A stretch of 6,548 bases of DNA from Actinomycetes bacterium (GTDB lineage: Bacteria; Actinomycetota; Actinomycetes; Mycobacteriales; Mycobacteriaceae): the NCBI GenBank assembly GCA_023388385.1, contig JAEWGK010000114.1, positions 1-6,548 on the forward strand, read 5' to 3'. This document shows, in pieces, positions 1-5,283 of this stretch. The notes beneath the pieces were generated by a model, which was given only the letters and a program-made list of their open reading frames with translations, was not told the DNA's origin and did not search any database. The stretch's first letter is position 1, and every line of letters starts with the position of its first letter. The position numbers and the translations under genes are program-made.

Positions 1-509
1 CGGTCCAGGTCGCAGCGCACGTACTGGGCGATGTCGGCCTTGTTGATGACCAGCAGGTCGGACTCCGTGATTCCCGGCCCGCGCTTGCGCGGCATCTTCT
101 CGCCCTCGGCCGTGTCGAGCACGAAGACGAAGACGTCGACGAGCGCGGGAGAGAACGTCAGCGTCAGGTTGTCGCCGCCGGATTCGAACAGGATGGTGTC
201 GAGTTCCGGGTGGTCGGCCTGCAGCTCGGCAGCGGCCATGAGGTTCATCGTCGGGTCGTCGCGCACGGCGGTGTGCGGGCAGGAGCCGGTCTCGACGCCG
301 ACGACGCGCTCCGGGGCCAGGATGCCGTCGAGCGTGCGGCGGACGTGGTCGGCGTCCTCCTGCGTGTAGATGTCGTTCGTGATGACGCCGACCTGCCGGC
401 CGGCCTCCGCCAGCTTCGGCACGATCGCCTCGATGAGAGCGGTCTTGCCGGAGCCGACCGGGCCGCCGACGCCGATGCGGAACGGGCGGGTGGGGGTTGT
501 GTTGGTCAT
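1..509 (-). CDS. ureG: Urease accessory GTPase UreG (3' end cut by window edge)
   Basis: UreG is the SIMIBI-class GTPase that, with UreF and UreD/UreH, drives GTP-dependent nickel insertion into the urease active site in the cytoplasm. The 169 visible codons show the P-loop GPVGSGKT (residues 16-23), the conserved ESGGDN (109-114), the nickel-binding Cys-Pro-His motif in ETGSCPHT (C77-P78-H79), and the guanine-specificity motif NKAD (156-159). Family members are usually a little over 200 residues, so the last few dozen residues lie beyond base 1. The ATG at 509 is preceded by AAGGA with a 7-nt spacer. It is separated from ureF by 85 nt, unlike the overlapping genes upstream, so it has its own ribosome entry. 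There is no His-rich N-terminal extension of the kind some UreG proteins carry. Identification is secure. Confidence 0.96.
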   Translation of the reverse strand, partial: MTNTTPTRPFRIGVGGPVGSGKTALIEAIVPKLAEAGRQVGVITNDIYTQEDADHVRRTLDGILAPERVVGVETGSCPHTAVRDDPTMNLMAAAELQADHPELDTILFESGGDNLTLTFSPALVDVFVFVLDTAEGEKMPRKRGPGITESDLLVINKADIAQYVRCDLD

Positions 510-575
510 GTCGTGGTCCTTGTCGTCGTTCGTGTCGGTCGTGGCTGTCGGTGAGACCGGGCGGCGTCCATGCCG

Positions 576-593
576 TCAATCGAGATCGATTGA
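576..593 (-). promoter_or_regulatory. AT-rich hairpin just after ureF
   Basis: TCAATCG and CGATTGA form a perfect 7-bp inverted repeat around a 4-nt loop, starting 1 nt after the ureF stop codon (597-595). The flanking bases 589-599 add a second, overlapping short palindrome (ATTGA-A-TCAAT). It stands out as AT-rich in very GC-rich DNA. No T-run follows on the minus strand, so it does not look like a classical intrinsic terminator. It could be an mRNA-processing or stability element, a partial attenuator, or a protein-binding site between ureF and ureG. Confidence 0.45.
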
Positions 594-594
594 A

Positions 595-1305
595 TCAATT
601 GAGGAAGAGCCTGGCCTCCGCGGTCTCGTGCAGCGCGGCGGCGACGTCCAGGACGGGCGATGCCGATCCGATCTCGGACAGGGGACGGGCCTCCGCGTCG
701 GCGAGCACCTCCATGATGACCGGCGCCAGCCGGGCCACGAGGCGCTGGGCCCCGATGTGGTCCGTCAGCCGCAGCCGGATGGCCGCGCCGGCGACGCCGT
801 TGACCCAGCCGGCGAGCTCCGCGGCCGCGCACTGCCGTGCCGGCACGCCGAGTGCCTGCTGGACGACGGCGCACGCCACCGCCTGGTTCGCGTCGGCGCG
901 GCGCCCCGCGACGGCCGCCCGGTAGGCGCCGAGCACGCCGCCGGCCACGCCCATCTCGCCGGCCATCGTGAGCAGCTGGCGGCCGACGCGCGTCGAGCCG
1001 CGCCGCATCCCGTCCGTCAGGCGGGTGGCGGTCAGCTCCCGGTCGACGGCCGCGACGCTGGCGGGCCCGTCGACGTCGCCGGCCTCCGCGGCCCGGTGGG
1101 CCAGGAACGTCGCGGCGGTGTCGGCCGGGCCGACGGAGTGGCGCAGCAGCGACGCGGCGACGTCCTCCAGCGATTCCGCGCCGGCCCACCCCGCCTGCAC
1201 GAGGCCCTCGAGCCCGTGGGACAGGGTGTAGAGGCCGGACGGGAACGCCGAGTCCGTCCACTGGAGGGTGGTCAGGAGGGCGCGGACGCCGTCGTCACGC
1301 ACCAT
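595..1305 (-). CDS. ureF: Urease accessory protein UreF
   Basis: UreF is the all-helical accessory protein that bridges UreD/UreH and UreG in the urease-activation complex and acts on the GTPase cycle of UreG. The 236-residue product has the usual family length. The N-terminal signature DSAFPSGLYTLSHGLEG (residues 18-34) and the C-terminal HETAEARLFLN, equivalent to the conserved C-terminal Arg-Leu-Phe of UreF, are both present. The ATG at 1305 shares its A with the ureC stop (TGATG). No Shine-Dalgarno is visible upstream, which suggests translation by reinitiation after ureC. UreF follows ureC directly, leaving no room for the ureE found there in many other bacteria. The middle is alanine- and arginine-rich, as expected from the base composition. 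Confidence 0.94.
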   Translation of the reverse strand: MVRDDGVRALLTTLQWTDSAFPSGLYTLSHGLEGLVQAGWAGAESLEDVAASLLRHSVGPADTAATFLAHRAAEAGDVDGPASVAAVDRELTATRLTDGMRRGSTRVGRQLLTMAGEMGVAGGVLGAYRAAVAGRRADANQAVACAVVQQALGVPARQCAAAELAGWVNGVAGAAIRLRLTDHIGAQRLVARLAPVIMEVLADAEARPLSEIGSASPVLDVAAALHETAEARLFLN

Positions 1306-3023
1306 CAGTAGAGGTAGAAGCGCTGCGCGAGGGGCAGCGTCTCGGCCGGGGCGATGGTGGCGTGCTCGCCGTCGACGGTGACGGCGTACGTCTCCGGGTC
1401 GACCGTGATGTCGGGCAGGGCGTCGTTGCGCAGCATGTCGCGCTTGCCGATGCCGCGGCAGCCCTCCACGGGCAGCACGAGCGACCGCAGGCCGAGGGCC
1501 TCCGGCACGCCGTTGTCGATGGCGGCCTTCGACATCCAGGTGACGCGGGTGGCCTCCAGCGCGCCGCCGTAGTTGGCGAACTGCGGGCGGTAGTACACCG
1601 GTTGGGGCGTCGGCAGGGAGGCGTTCGGGTCGCCCATCGCCGCCCAGCAGATCTGGCCCATCCGCAGCACCAGGTGCGGCTTCGCGCCGAACGTGTCGAC
1701 CGGCCACAGCACCAGGTCCGCGATCTTGCCCGGTTCGATGGAGCCGACGTGCGCGGCGATGCCCGCGGCGCGCGCCGGGTTGACGGTCATCTTGGCGACG
1801 TAGCGCAGGACGCGCTCGTTGTCCGCCGGGCCGTCGCCCAGCGCGCCCAGCTGCTCGCGGCAGTGGTGGGCCGTCTGGAAGGCGCGGGTCCAGGACTCGC
1901 CGACGCGGCCCATCGCCTGGGAATCGGAGGAGAAGATGGACAGCACGCCCATGTCGTGCAGCACCGTCTCCGCCGCGATGGTCTCCGCGCGGACGCGGGA
2001 GTCGGCGAAGGCGACGTCCTCCGGGATGCTGTGCGACAGGTGATGGCAGACCATCACCATGTCCAGCAGCTCCTCGACGGAGTTGACGGTGTAGGGCAGC
2101 GTCGGGTTCGTCGACGCCGGCAGCACGCCCGGCATGCCCGCCACGCGGAGGATGTCCGGGGCGTGGCCGCCGCCGGCGCCCTCCGAGTGGAAGGTGTGGA
2201 TGGTGCGGTCGCCGATGGCGTCGCGGGTGTCCTCGAAGAAGCCGCCCTCGTTGAGCGTGTCGGTGTGTATCGCCAGCTGGACGTCCAGCGCGTCGGCGAC
2301 GTCGAGGCCCGCGCGGATGGTCGCCGGGGTGGCGCCCCAGTCCTCGTGGATCTTCAGGCCCGCCGCGCCGGCGAGGATCTGCTCCTCCAGCGGGCCCGGC
2401 GCGGAGCCGGAGCCCTTCGCCAGGAAGCCGGTGGACACGGGCATGCCGTCGGCGGCGCGCAGCATCATGCCGATGGCCGCCGGCCCCGGAGTGCACGTCG
2501 TGCCGCGGGTGCCTTCGGCGGGGCCGGTGCCGCCCCCGAAGAACGTCGTGATGCCGTTCGACAGGCCCTCCTCGGCCTGCTGCGGCGTGATGTAGTGGAT
2601 GTGCGTGTCGACGCCGCCCGCCGTCAGGATGCGGTGCTCGCCCGAGATGACCTCGGTCGACGCGCCGATGACCATGTCCTCGTCGACGCCGTCCTGCGTG
2701 TTGGGGTTGCCCGCCTTGCCGATGCGCACGATGCGCCCGCCGCGGATGCCCACGTCGCCCTTGACGACGCCCGCCACCGCGTCCACCACGATCACGTCCG
2801 TGATCACGAGGTCCAGGACGCCGTCGGCGTGCGTTGCGACGGGGTCCTGCGCCATGCCGTCGCGGATTGCCTTGCCGCCGCCGTAGACGCTCTCGTCGCC
2901 GTAGGCACGGGAGTTGTGGTCGTGCTCGATCTCGATCTCCAGGCACGTGTCCGCCAGCGGCACGCGGTCGCCCGTGGTCGGCCCGAAGATCTCGGCGTAG
3001 TCCCGCCGGGGGATGGACGGCAT
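1305..3023 (-). CDS. ureC: Urease subunit alpha (catalytic)
   Basis: This is the catalytic alpha subunit of urease, a cytoplasmic amidohydrolase with two nickel ions that hydrolyses urea to ammonia and carbamate. At 572 residues it is full length. Every key residue is visible, at a constant offset of +7 from the Klebsiella enzyme: metal-binding H141 and H143 (HIH), the carbamylated bridging lysine K224 in [10 protein letters not shown]226, nickel ligands H253 and H279 (HTFHSEG), the flap residues C326-H327 (MVCHHLSH), and the nickel ligand D367 in SSDSQAMGR. The start [21 protein letters not shown] matches the family. The ATG overlaps the ureB stop as TGATG, and GGAAGGGG lies 7 nt upstream. 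The C-terminus, LAQRFYLY, is the conserved end. The enzyme should be active once nickel is loaded. Confidence 0.98.
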   Translation of the reverse strand: MPSIPRRDYAEIFGPTTGDRVPLADTCLEIEIEHDHNSRAYGDESVYGGGKAIRDGMAQDPVATHADGVLDLVITDVIVVDAVAGVVKGDVGIRGGRIVRIGKAGNPNTQDGVDEDMVIGASTEVISGEHRILTAGGVDTHIHYITPQQAEEGLSNGITTFFGGGTGPAEGTRGTTCTPGPAAIGMMLRAADGMPVSTGFLAKGSGSAPGPLEEQILAGAAGLKIHEDWGATPATIRAGLDVADALDVQLAIHTDTLNEGGFFEDTRDAIGDRTIHTFHSEGAGGGHAPDILRVAGMPGVLPASTNPTLPYTVNSVEELLDMVMVCHHLSHSIPEDVAFADSRVRAETIAAETVLHDMGVLSIFSSDSQAMGRVGESWTRAFQTAHHCREQLGALGDGPADNERVLRYVAKMTVNPARAAGIAAHVGSIEPGKIADLVLWPVDTFGAKPHLVLRMGQICWAAMGDPNASLPTPQPVYYRPQFANYGGALEATRVTWMSKAAIDNGVPEALGLRSLVLPVEGCRGIGKRDMLRNDALPDITVDPETYAVTVDGEHATIAPAETLPLAQRFYLY

Positions 3024-3484
3024 CAGCGGTCCCCTTCCGTCGTCGCGTTCGTGTCGGCGGGGGCGCCGGCGTTCGCGGTGTTCTCGCCGGTCGCGGCGGC
3101 CCCGTCGTCGGTGAAGCCCCTGAAGCCCAGGTCGATGGCCAGGCGGCGGGCGCGTTTGCGCACCTTCGGGTCGTCCAGCGCGCCCTCGGTGAGGCCGTAG
3201 AAGCCGTGCAGCACGCGGCGGCCGCCGAAGTCGACGAGCCGCACGGTGCGCTCGGCGCCCGGCTCGAACCGAACGGCCAGGCCGGCGGCGACGGCCAGGT
3301 GCATGCCCCACGCCGCGTCCCGGTCGAACTCGAGGGCCGGGTTGGCCTCGAAGAAGTGGTAGTGGCTGCCGACCTGGACGGCCCGGTCGCCGGTGTTCGC
3401 CACGGTCAGCTCGATGACACGGCGGCCCGGGTACAGCTCGATGTCGTCGCCGTCGGCGACGCGGTAGGCGACGTGGTCACTCAT
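3023..3484 (-). CDS. ureB: Urease subunit beta with C-terminal extension
   Basis: This is the small beta subunit of the urease trimer of ABC units. The core, roughly residues 10-97, carries the signature [27 protein letters not shown], then [19 protein letters not shown] and HGFYGL. The protein is 153 residues, compared with about 100-105 in minimal UreB. Residues 98-124 ([21 protein letters not shown]) look helical, and 125-153 is an Ala/Thr/Asn/Gly/Asp-rich, probably disordered tail. Longer UreB C-termini are known, including in corynebacteria. The N-terminus is a few residues shorter than usual, lacking the common PGE start. The ATG at 3484 overlaps the end of the upstream chelatase-like gene by 8 nt (ATGAGTGA) and has a near-perfect Shine-Dalgarno. 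Confidence 0.95.
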   Translation of the reverse strand: MSDHVAYRVADGDDIELYPGRRVIELTVANTGDRAVQVGSHYHFFEANPALEFDRDAAWGMHLAVAAGLAVRFEPGAERTVRLVDFGGRRVLHGFYGLTEGALDDPKVRKRARRLAIDLGFRGFTDDGAAATGENTANAGAPADTNATTEGDR

Positions 3485-4346
3485 GCTCGCCCTCCTTCCA
3501 GGTGAACGTCAGGGCGCCGTCGCCGGCCGCCCCGCCGTCGTGGTGGTCGTGATGGTGATGATGGCCGTGATGGTGATGGTCGTGGGCGCCGTGGTGGTGA
3601 TGGCCATGGCCGTCCTCGTCACCATGCGAATGCGCGTGCCCGTGATCGTGGTCGGCGAGCAGGGCGGCGTCGATGCCGTCGTCGTCATGCGACTCCAGCA
3701 GATGCAGCGCCTCGCGCACCCGGACCCCGATGAGCATCGCCAGCGCCGGGACCGACCACAGCGGAGCGGCATCCCCCGGTTCCAGCGCCAGGTCGGCGCG
3801 CAGGACGCGGACGTCCGCGGCCGGATCGCCCGCGAGCGCCCGGCACCGCCCCACGCCCGCCGCGACCGACGGCTCCGCACCGTCGAACGCGACCTCCACC
3901 GGCGAGCCCCCGTACTGCCACGCCAGGCGCGCCAGACGGAACAGCTCCGCGTCGGAGAACGGGTCCAGCGCCGCCGACGCCACCAGCGTCCATGCGCCCG
4001 GGGCGGGGCGGCGGCGCATGTTGGCGCGCAGGGCGGAGACGACCGCGGTGGCGTCGCCGAGCGGGGCCGTCAGGCAGGCCCGGACGTCCTCGCGGTCCCG
4101 GGCCCACCGCAGCGCCTTCGCGCAGTCCGCGATGGGGCCGGGGTGGCGGGTCGTGGCCAGCGGCACGACGACGGGCGTCGCACCCGGATGCGCCGGGGCG
4201 GCCGCGTCGAGGGCCGCCGGCAGCGCAGCGGGGGAATCCACGAGGATCGCTGCGCCTCCGGGCACGAGATCGTCCAGCCGGGCGCGCCAGCGATCCGGGT
4301 CCGGGACCTCCGGCCCCGCGACAAGGATAACGACGGTATCCGTCAT
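3477..4346 (-). CDS. CbiX/SirB-type chelatase-like protein with polyhistidine tail; putative urease nickel-handling protein
   Basis: A 289-residue protein not normally found in urease operons. Residues 1-115 resemble the first half of a CbiX-type sirohydrochlorin chelatase: a beta strand (VVILVAG), and [14 protein letters not shown] at 59-72, which matches the chelatase strand ending in a conserved His (here H68). Residues 116-215 resemble the second half ([11 protein letters not shown], then [18 protein letters not shown]). The usual Gly-His-Gly-Ser motif is missing from the first half and the equivalent Gly-Ser-Ser is missing from the second, so chelatase catalysis is doubtful. Residues 233-269 hold 22 histidines, with Gly and Asp between them, a strong nickel/cobalt/zinc-binding signature like the tails of UreE and HypB. 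There is no signal peptide, so it is cytosolic. The ATG at 4346 forms TGATG with the ureA stop, with GGAG 7 nt upstream. A GTG at 4349 is an alternative start. I infer nickel storage or delivery to urease; fold confidence is moderate, function unproven. Confidence 0.72.
   Translation of the reverse strand: MTDTVVILVAGPEVPDPDRWRARLDDLVPGGAAILVDSPAALPAALDAAAPAHPGATPVVVPLATTRHPGPIADCAKALRWARDREDVRACLTAPLGDATAVVSALRANMRRRPAPGAWTLVASAALDPFSDAELFRLARLAWQYGGSPVEVAFDGAEPSVAAGVGRCRALAGDPAADVRVLRADLALEPGDAAPLWSVPALAMLIGVRVREALHLLESHDDDGIDAALLADHDHGHAHSHGDEDGHGHHHHGAHDHHHHGHHHHHDHHDGGAAGDGALTFTWKEGEHE
3491..3497 (-). promoter_or_regulatory. Strong ribosome binding site for ureB inside the chelatase-like gene
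   Basis: On the minus strand this reads AAGGAGG, 6 nt before the ureB ATG. It is the best Shine-Dalgarno in the urease operon and lies within the last codons of the upstream gene, where it encodes part of the Trp-Lys-Glu-Gly-Glu end. It fixes the ureB start and suggests that ureB is translated strongly even if few ribosomes finish the polyhistidine tract. Confidence 0.8.
3540..3650 (-). repeat. CAC/CAT-rich tract encoding the polyhistidine tail
   Basis: 37 codons, 22 of them His, interrupted mainly by Gly, Asp and Ala. The runs are four, four and five consecutive His codons. Thirteen His codons are CAC and nine are CAT, a high CAT share for a gene in such GC-rich DNA. The result is an imperfect trinucleotide repeat (GTG/ATG on the plus strand) that could vary in length between strains. 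Confidence 0.85.
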
Positions 4347-4654
4347 CACGCGGCTCCGATCGGGTCGTGGACCGACACCAGCTTCGTGCCGTCCGGGAAC
4401 GTGGCCTCGACCTGGATGAGGGTGACCATCTCCGGCACGCCCTCCATCACGTCGTCGGGGCCGAGCACCCGGGTGCCGGCCGCGGCGGCCTCCGCGACGG
4501 ACACGCCGTCGCGCGCCGCCTCGACCACCGTGTCGGTGATGAGCGCGACCGCTTCCGGCCGGTTGAGCTTCACGCCGCGCTCCCTGCGGCGCCGGGCGAC
4601 CTCCGCCGCCGTGAACACCAGGAGCTTGTCCATCTCCCTGGGCGTCAGTTCCAT
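4346..4654 (-). CDS. ureA: Urease subunit gamma
   Basis: This is the gamma subunit, the smallest part of the urease trimer of UreABC units. The 102-residue product has the family's length of about 100 and is recognisable from end to end: [20 protein letters not shown] at the start, [16 protein letters not shown], then [14 protein letters not shown] and the conserved C-terminus [12 protein letters not shown]. It is the first gene of the minus-strand operon. The ATG at 4654 follows the purine-rich stretch GAGAAGG at 4664-4658, only 3 nt away, with a better-spelled AGGAG at 4670-4666 but 11 nt away. Its stop codon overlaps the start of the chelatase-like gene as TGATG. Expression probably depends on promoters in the divergent region upstream. 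Confidence 0.96.
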   Translation of the reverse strand: MELTPREMDKLLVFTAAEVARRRRERGVKLNRPEAVALITDTVVEAARDGVSVAEAAAAGTRVLGPDDVMEGVPEMVTLIQVEATFPDGTKLVSVHDPIGAA

Positions 4655-4824
4655 TAGCCTTCTCGCTCCTCGTCTGGTGTCGTGCGCGCGGGCGGGACCC
4701 GCCGTCGGTCGGGGTGTCGGCCCGTCATCCGCGGTGCGGTGGGCCGGTGTCCCGGGGTGGCGCGGCCGCCGGCGTCGGTACCCGCGGGGTTCCCGCCGGT
4801 TCGCCCCAACCTTAGGGGAGGCGG

Positions 4825-4840
4825 ATTACGGACGTGTTAC
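4825..4840. promoter_or_regulatory. Candidate nitrogen-regulator site (TTAC direct repeat)
   Basis: ATTAC and GTTAC are repeated in the same direction 11 bp apart, about one helical turn, separated by 6 bp. Read on the minus strand this is GTAAC-N6-GTAAT. It partly resembles the GTnAC-N6-GAAAC half of the GlnR box of actinobacteria, a nitrogen regulator known to control urease genes in several of them. Only one pair is seen, and the second half matches poorly. Corynebacteria use AmtR instead, and I see no convincing AmtR site. Low-confidence prediction. Confidence 0.25.
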
Positions 4841-4870
4841 CCAGTGGGGCCGCGGGGCGATGTCGTGGGG

Positions 4871-4876
4871 ATTATC
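4871..4876 (-). promoter_or_regulatory. Candidate -10 element for the urease operon
   Basis: The minus strand reads GATAAT, one mismatch from the TATAAT consensus and unusual in this GC-rich DNA. It overlaps the 10-bp palindrome TATCC/GGATA at 4873-4882, a possible operator. No good -35 hexamer lies at the usual spacing, so an activator may be needed. An alternative, TAAGGT at 4814-4809, fits the actinobacterial TAnnnT pattern and would place the TTAC repeat near its -35 region. Either choice gives a long ureA leader of roughly 150-210 nt. Confidence 0.3.
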
Positions 4877-4939
4877 CGGATACCGGCTGTTCATCGCCGT
4901 GACATGCTGCCGAAAAATCCCCCGCCGACAGTCATGCAT

Positions 4940-5230
4940 ATGCCCGCATACGACTTCTGCTGCGACGACCACGGCCCCTTCACCCGGCAGCTCAGGTTGG
5001 AGGACGACACCGCCACGACGGCCTGCCCCGACTGCGGCGGCGCGTCCCGGCGGCTGTTCACCCCGGTGGGGCTGTCGACGCTCGGTTCGCCGATCAACCG
5101 GGCCCGCGAAGCCGCCGCCGCCACGGCGGAGGCTCCCGCGGTCGTCAACGCGCCGGTCGCGGGCAGGACACGCCGGCCGACCCCGGTCTCCCGGGATCCC
5201 CGGCACCAGAAGCTGCCCCGCCCGTCCTGA
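4940..5230 (+). CDS. fmdB: FmdB-family zinc-ribbon protein
   Basis: A 96-residue protein of the FmdB family, small zinc-ribbon proteins first described beside formamidase in Methylophilus and proposed there to be regulatory. The start MPAYDF matches the family, so the ATG at 4940 is chosen over in-frame ATGs at 4934 and 4904. The metal site reads C8-x2-H11 then C29-x2-C32 (CPDCGG), with a His where the family usually has the second Cys. Residues 40-96 are Ala/Pro/Arg-rich and probably disordered. No Shine-Dalgarno is seen upstream. It precedes fmdA by 53 nt on the same strand and is very likely co-transcribed. Whether it binds DNA, RNA or the enzyme cannot be told from the sequence. Confidence 0.85.
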   Translation: MPAYDFCCDDHGPFTRQLRLEDDTATTACPDCGGASRRLFTPVGLSTLGSPINRAREAAAATAEAPAVVNAPVAGRTRRPTPVSRDPRHQKLPRPS

Positions 5231-5248
5231 CGGCGGCGGCACCGACGA

Positions 5249-5268
5249 CGGGGCCGGCGACGGCCCCG
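5249..5268 (+). promoter_or_regulatory. GNRA-capped hairpin between fmdB and fmdA
   Basis: CGGGGCCG and CGGCCCCG form a perfect 8-bp stem closed by the tetraloop GCGA, which fits the stable GNRA class. It ends 4 nt before the fmdA ribosome binding site. No T-run follows. It might stabilise the fmdA mRNA, mark a processing point, or act as a weak attenuator or translation modulator. Confidence 0.5.
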
Positions 5269-5272
5269 CATC

Positions 5273-5279
5273 GAGGAGG
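5273..5279 (+). promoter_or_regulatory. Ribosome binding site of fmdA
   Basis: GAGGAGG lies 4 nt before the ATG at 5284. It is a strong Shine-Dalgarno that fixes the fmdA start, in contrast to fmdB, which has none. Confidence 0.8.
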
Positions 5280-5283
5280 CACG

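Larger units (their letters stand above)
4655..4939. other. Divergent intergenic region between urease and formamidase operons
   Basis: A stretch of 285 bp without a credible gene that must contain the promoters of both operons. The half near ureA (4680-4800) is extremely GC-rich and holds short inverted repeats such as GGCGGG-A-CCCGCC (4691-4703), CCCGCGGG (4781-4788) and CCGGCG/CGCCGG (4769-4774 with 4794-4799). These could fold in a ureA leader but are expected by chance at this GC. The half near fmdB (4808-4920) is less GC-rich and holds the likely regulatory elements listed separately. Confidence 0.8.

Noticed and set aside
595..2946. Single minus-strand open frame joining part of the ureC region to ureF
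   Set aside because: Only its last 236 codons, from 1305, encode UreF. The upstream part is ureC DNA in the wrong frame, so this is not a fusion protein.
1362..3200. Long plus-strand open frame antiparallel to ureC
   Set aside because: It lies opposite a secure ureC and its product is a low-complexity Ala/Arg/Val/Asp/Gly-rich string. It is a shadow frame of high-GC coding DNA.
4347..4349. GTG start for the chelatase-like gene
   Set aside because: Possible, but the next codon is ATG, which gives the TGATG overlap used at two other junctions and a 7-nt Shine-Dalgarno spacer. The ATG is preferred.
4804..4818. CCCC-N7-GGGG as a terminator or operator
   Set aside because: The stem is only four pairs with no T-run, and such matches are common in this base composition. 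It overlaps an alternative -10 candidate, so a real role cannot be separated from chance.
4682..4939. Longer FmdB starting far upstream
   Set aside because: The added residues are low-complexity and not family-like. FmdB proteins begin with Met-Pro-x-Tyr, as at 4940.
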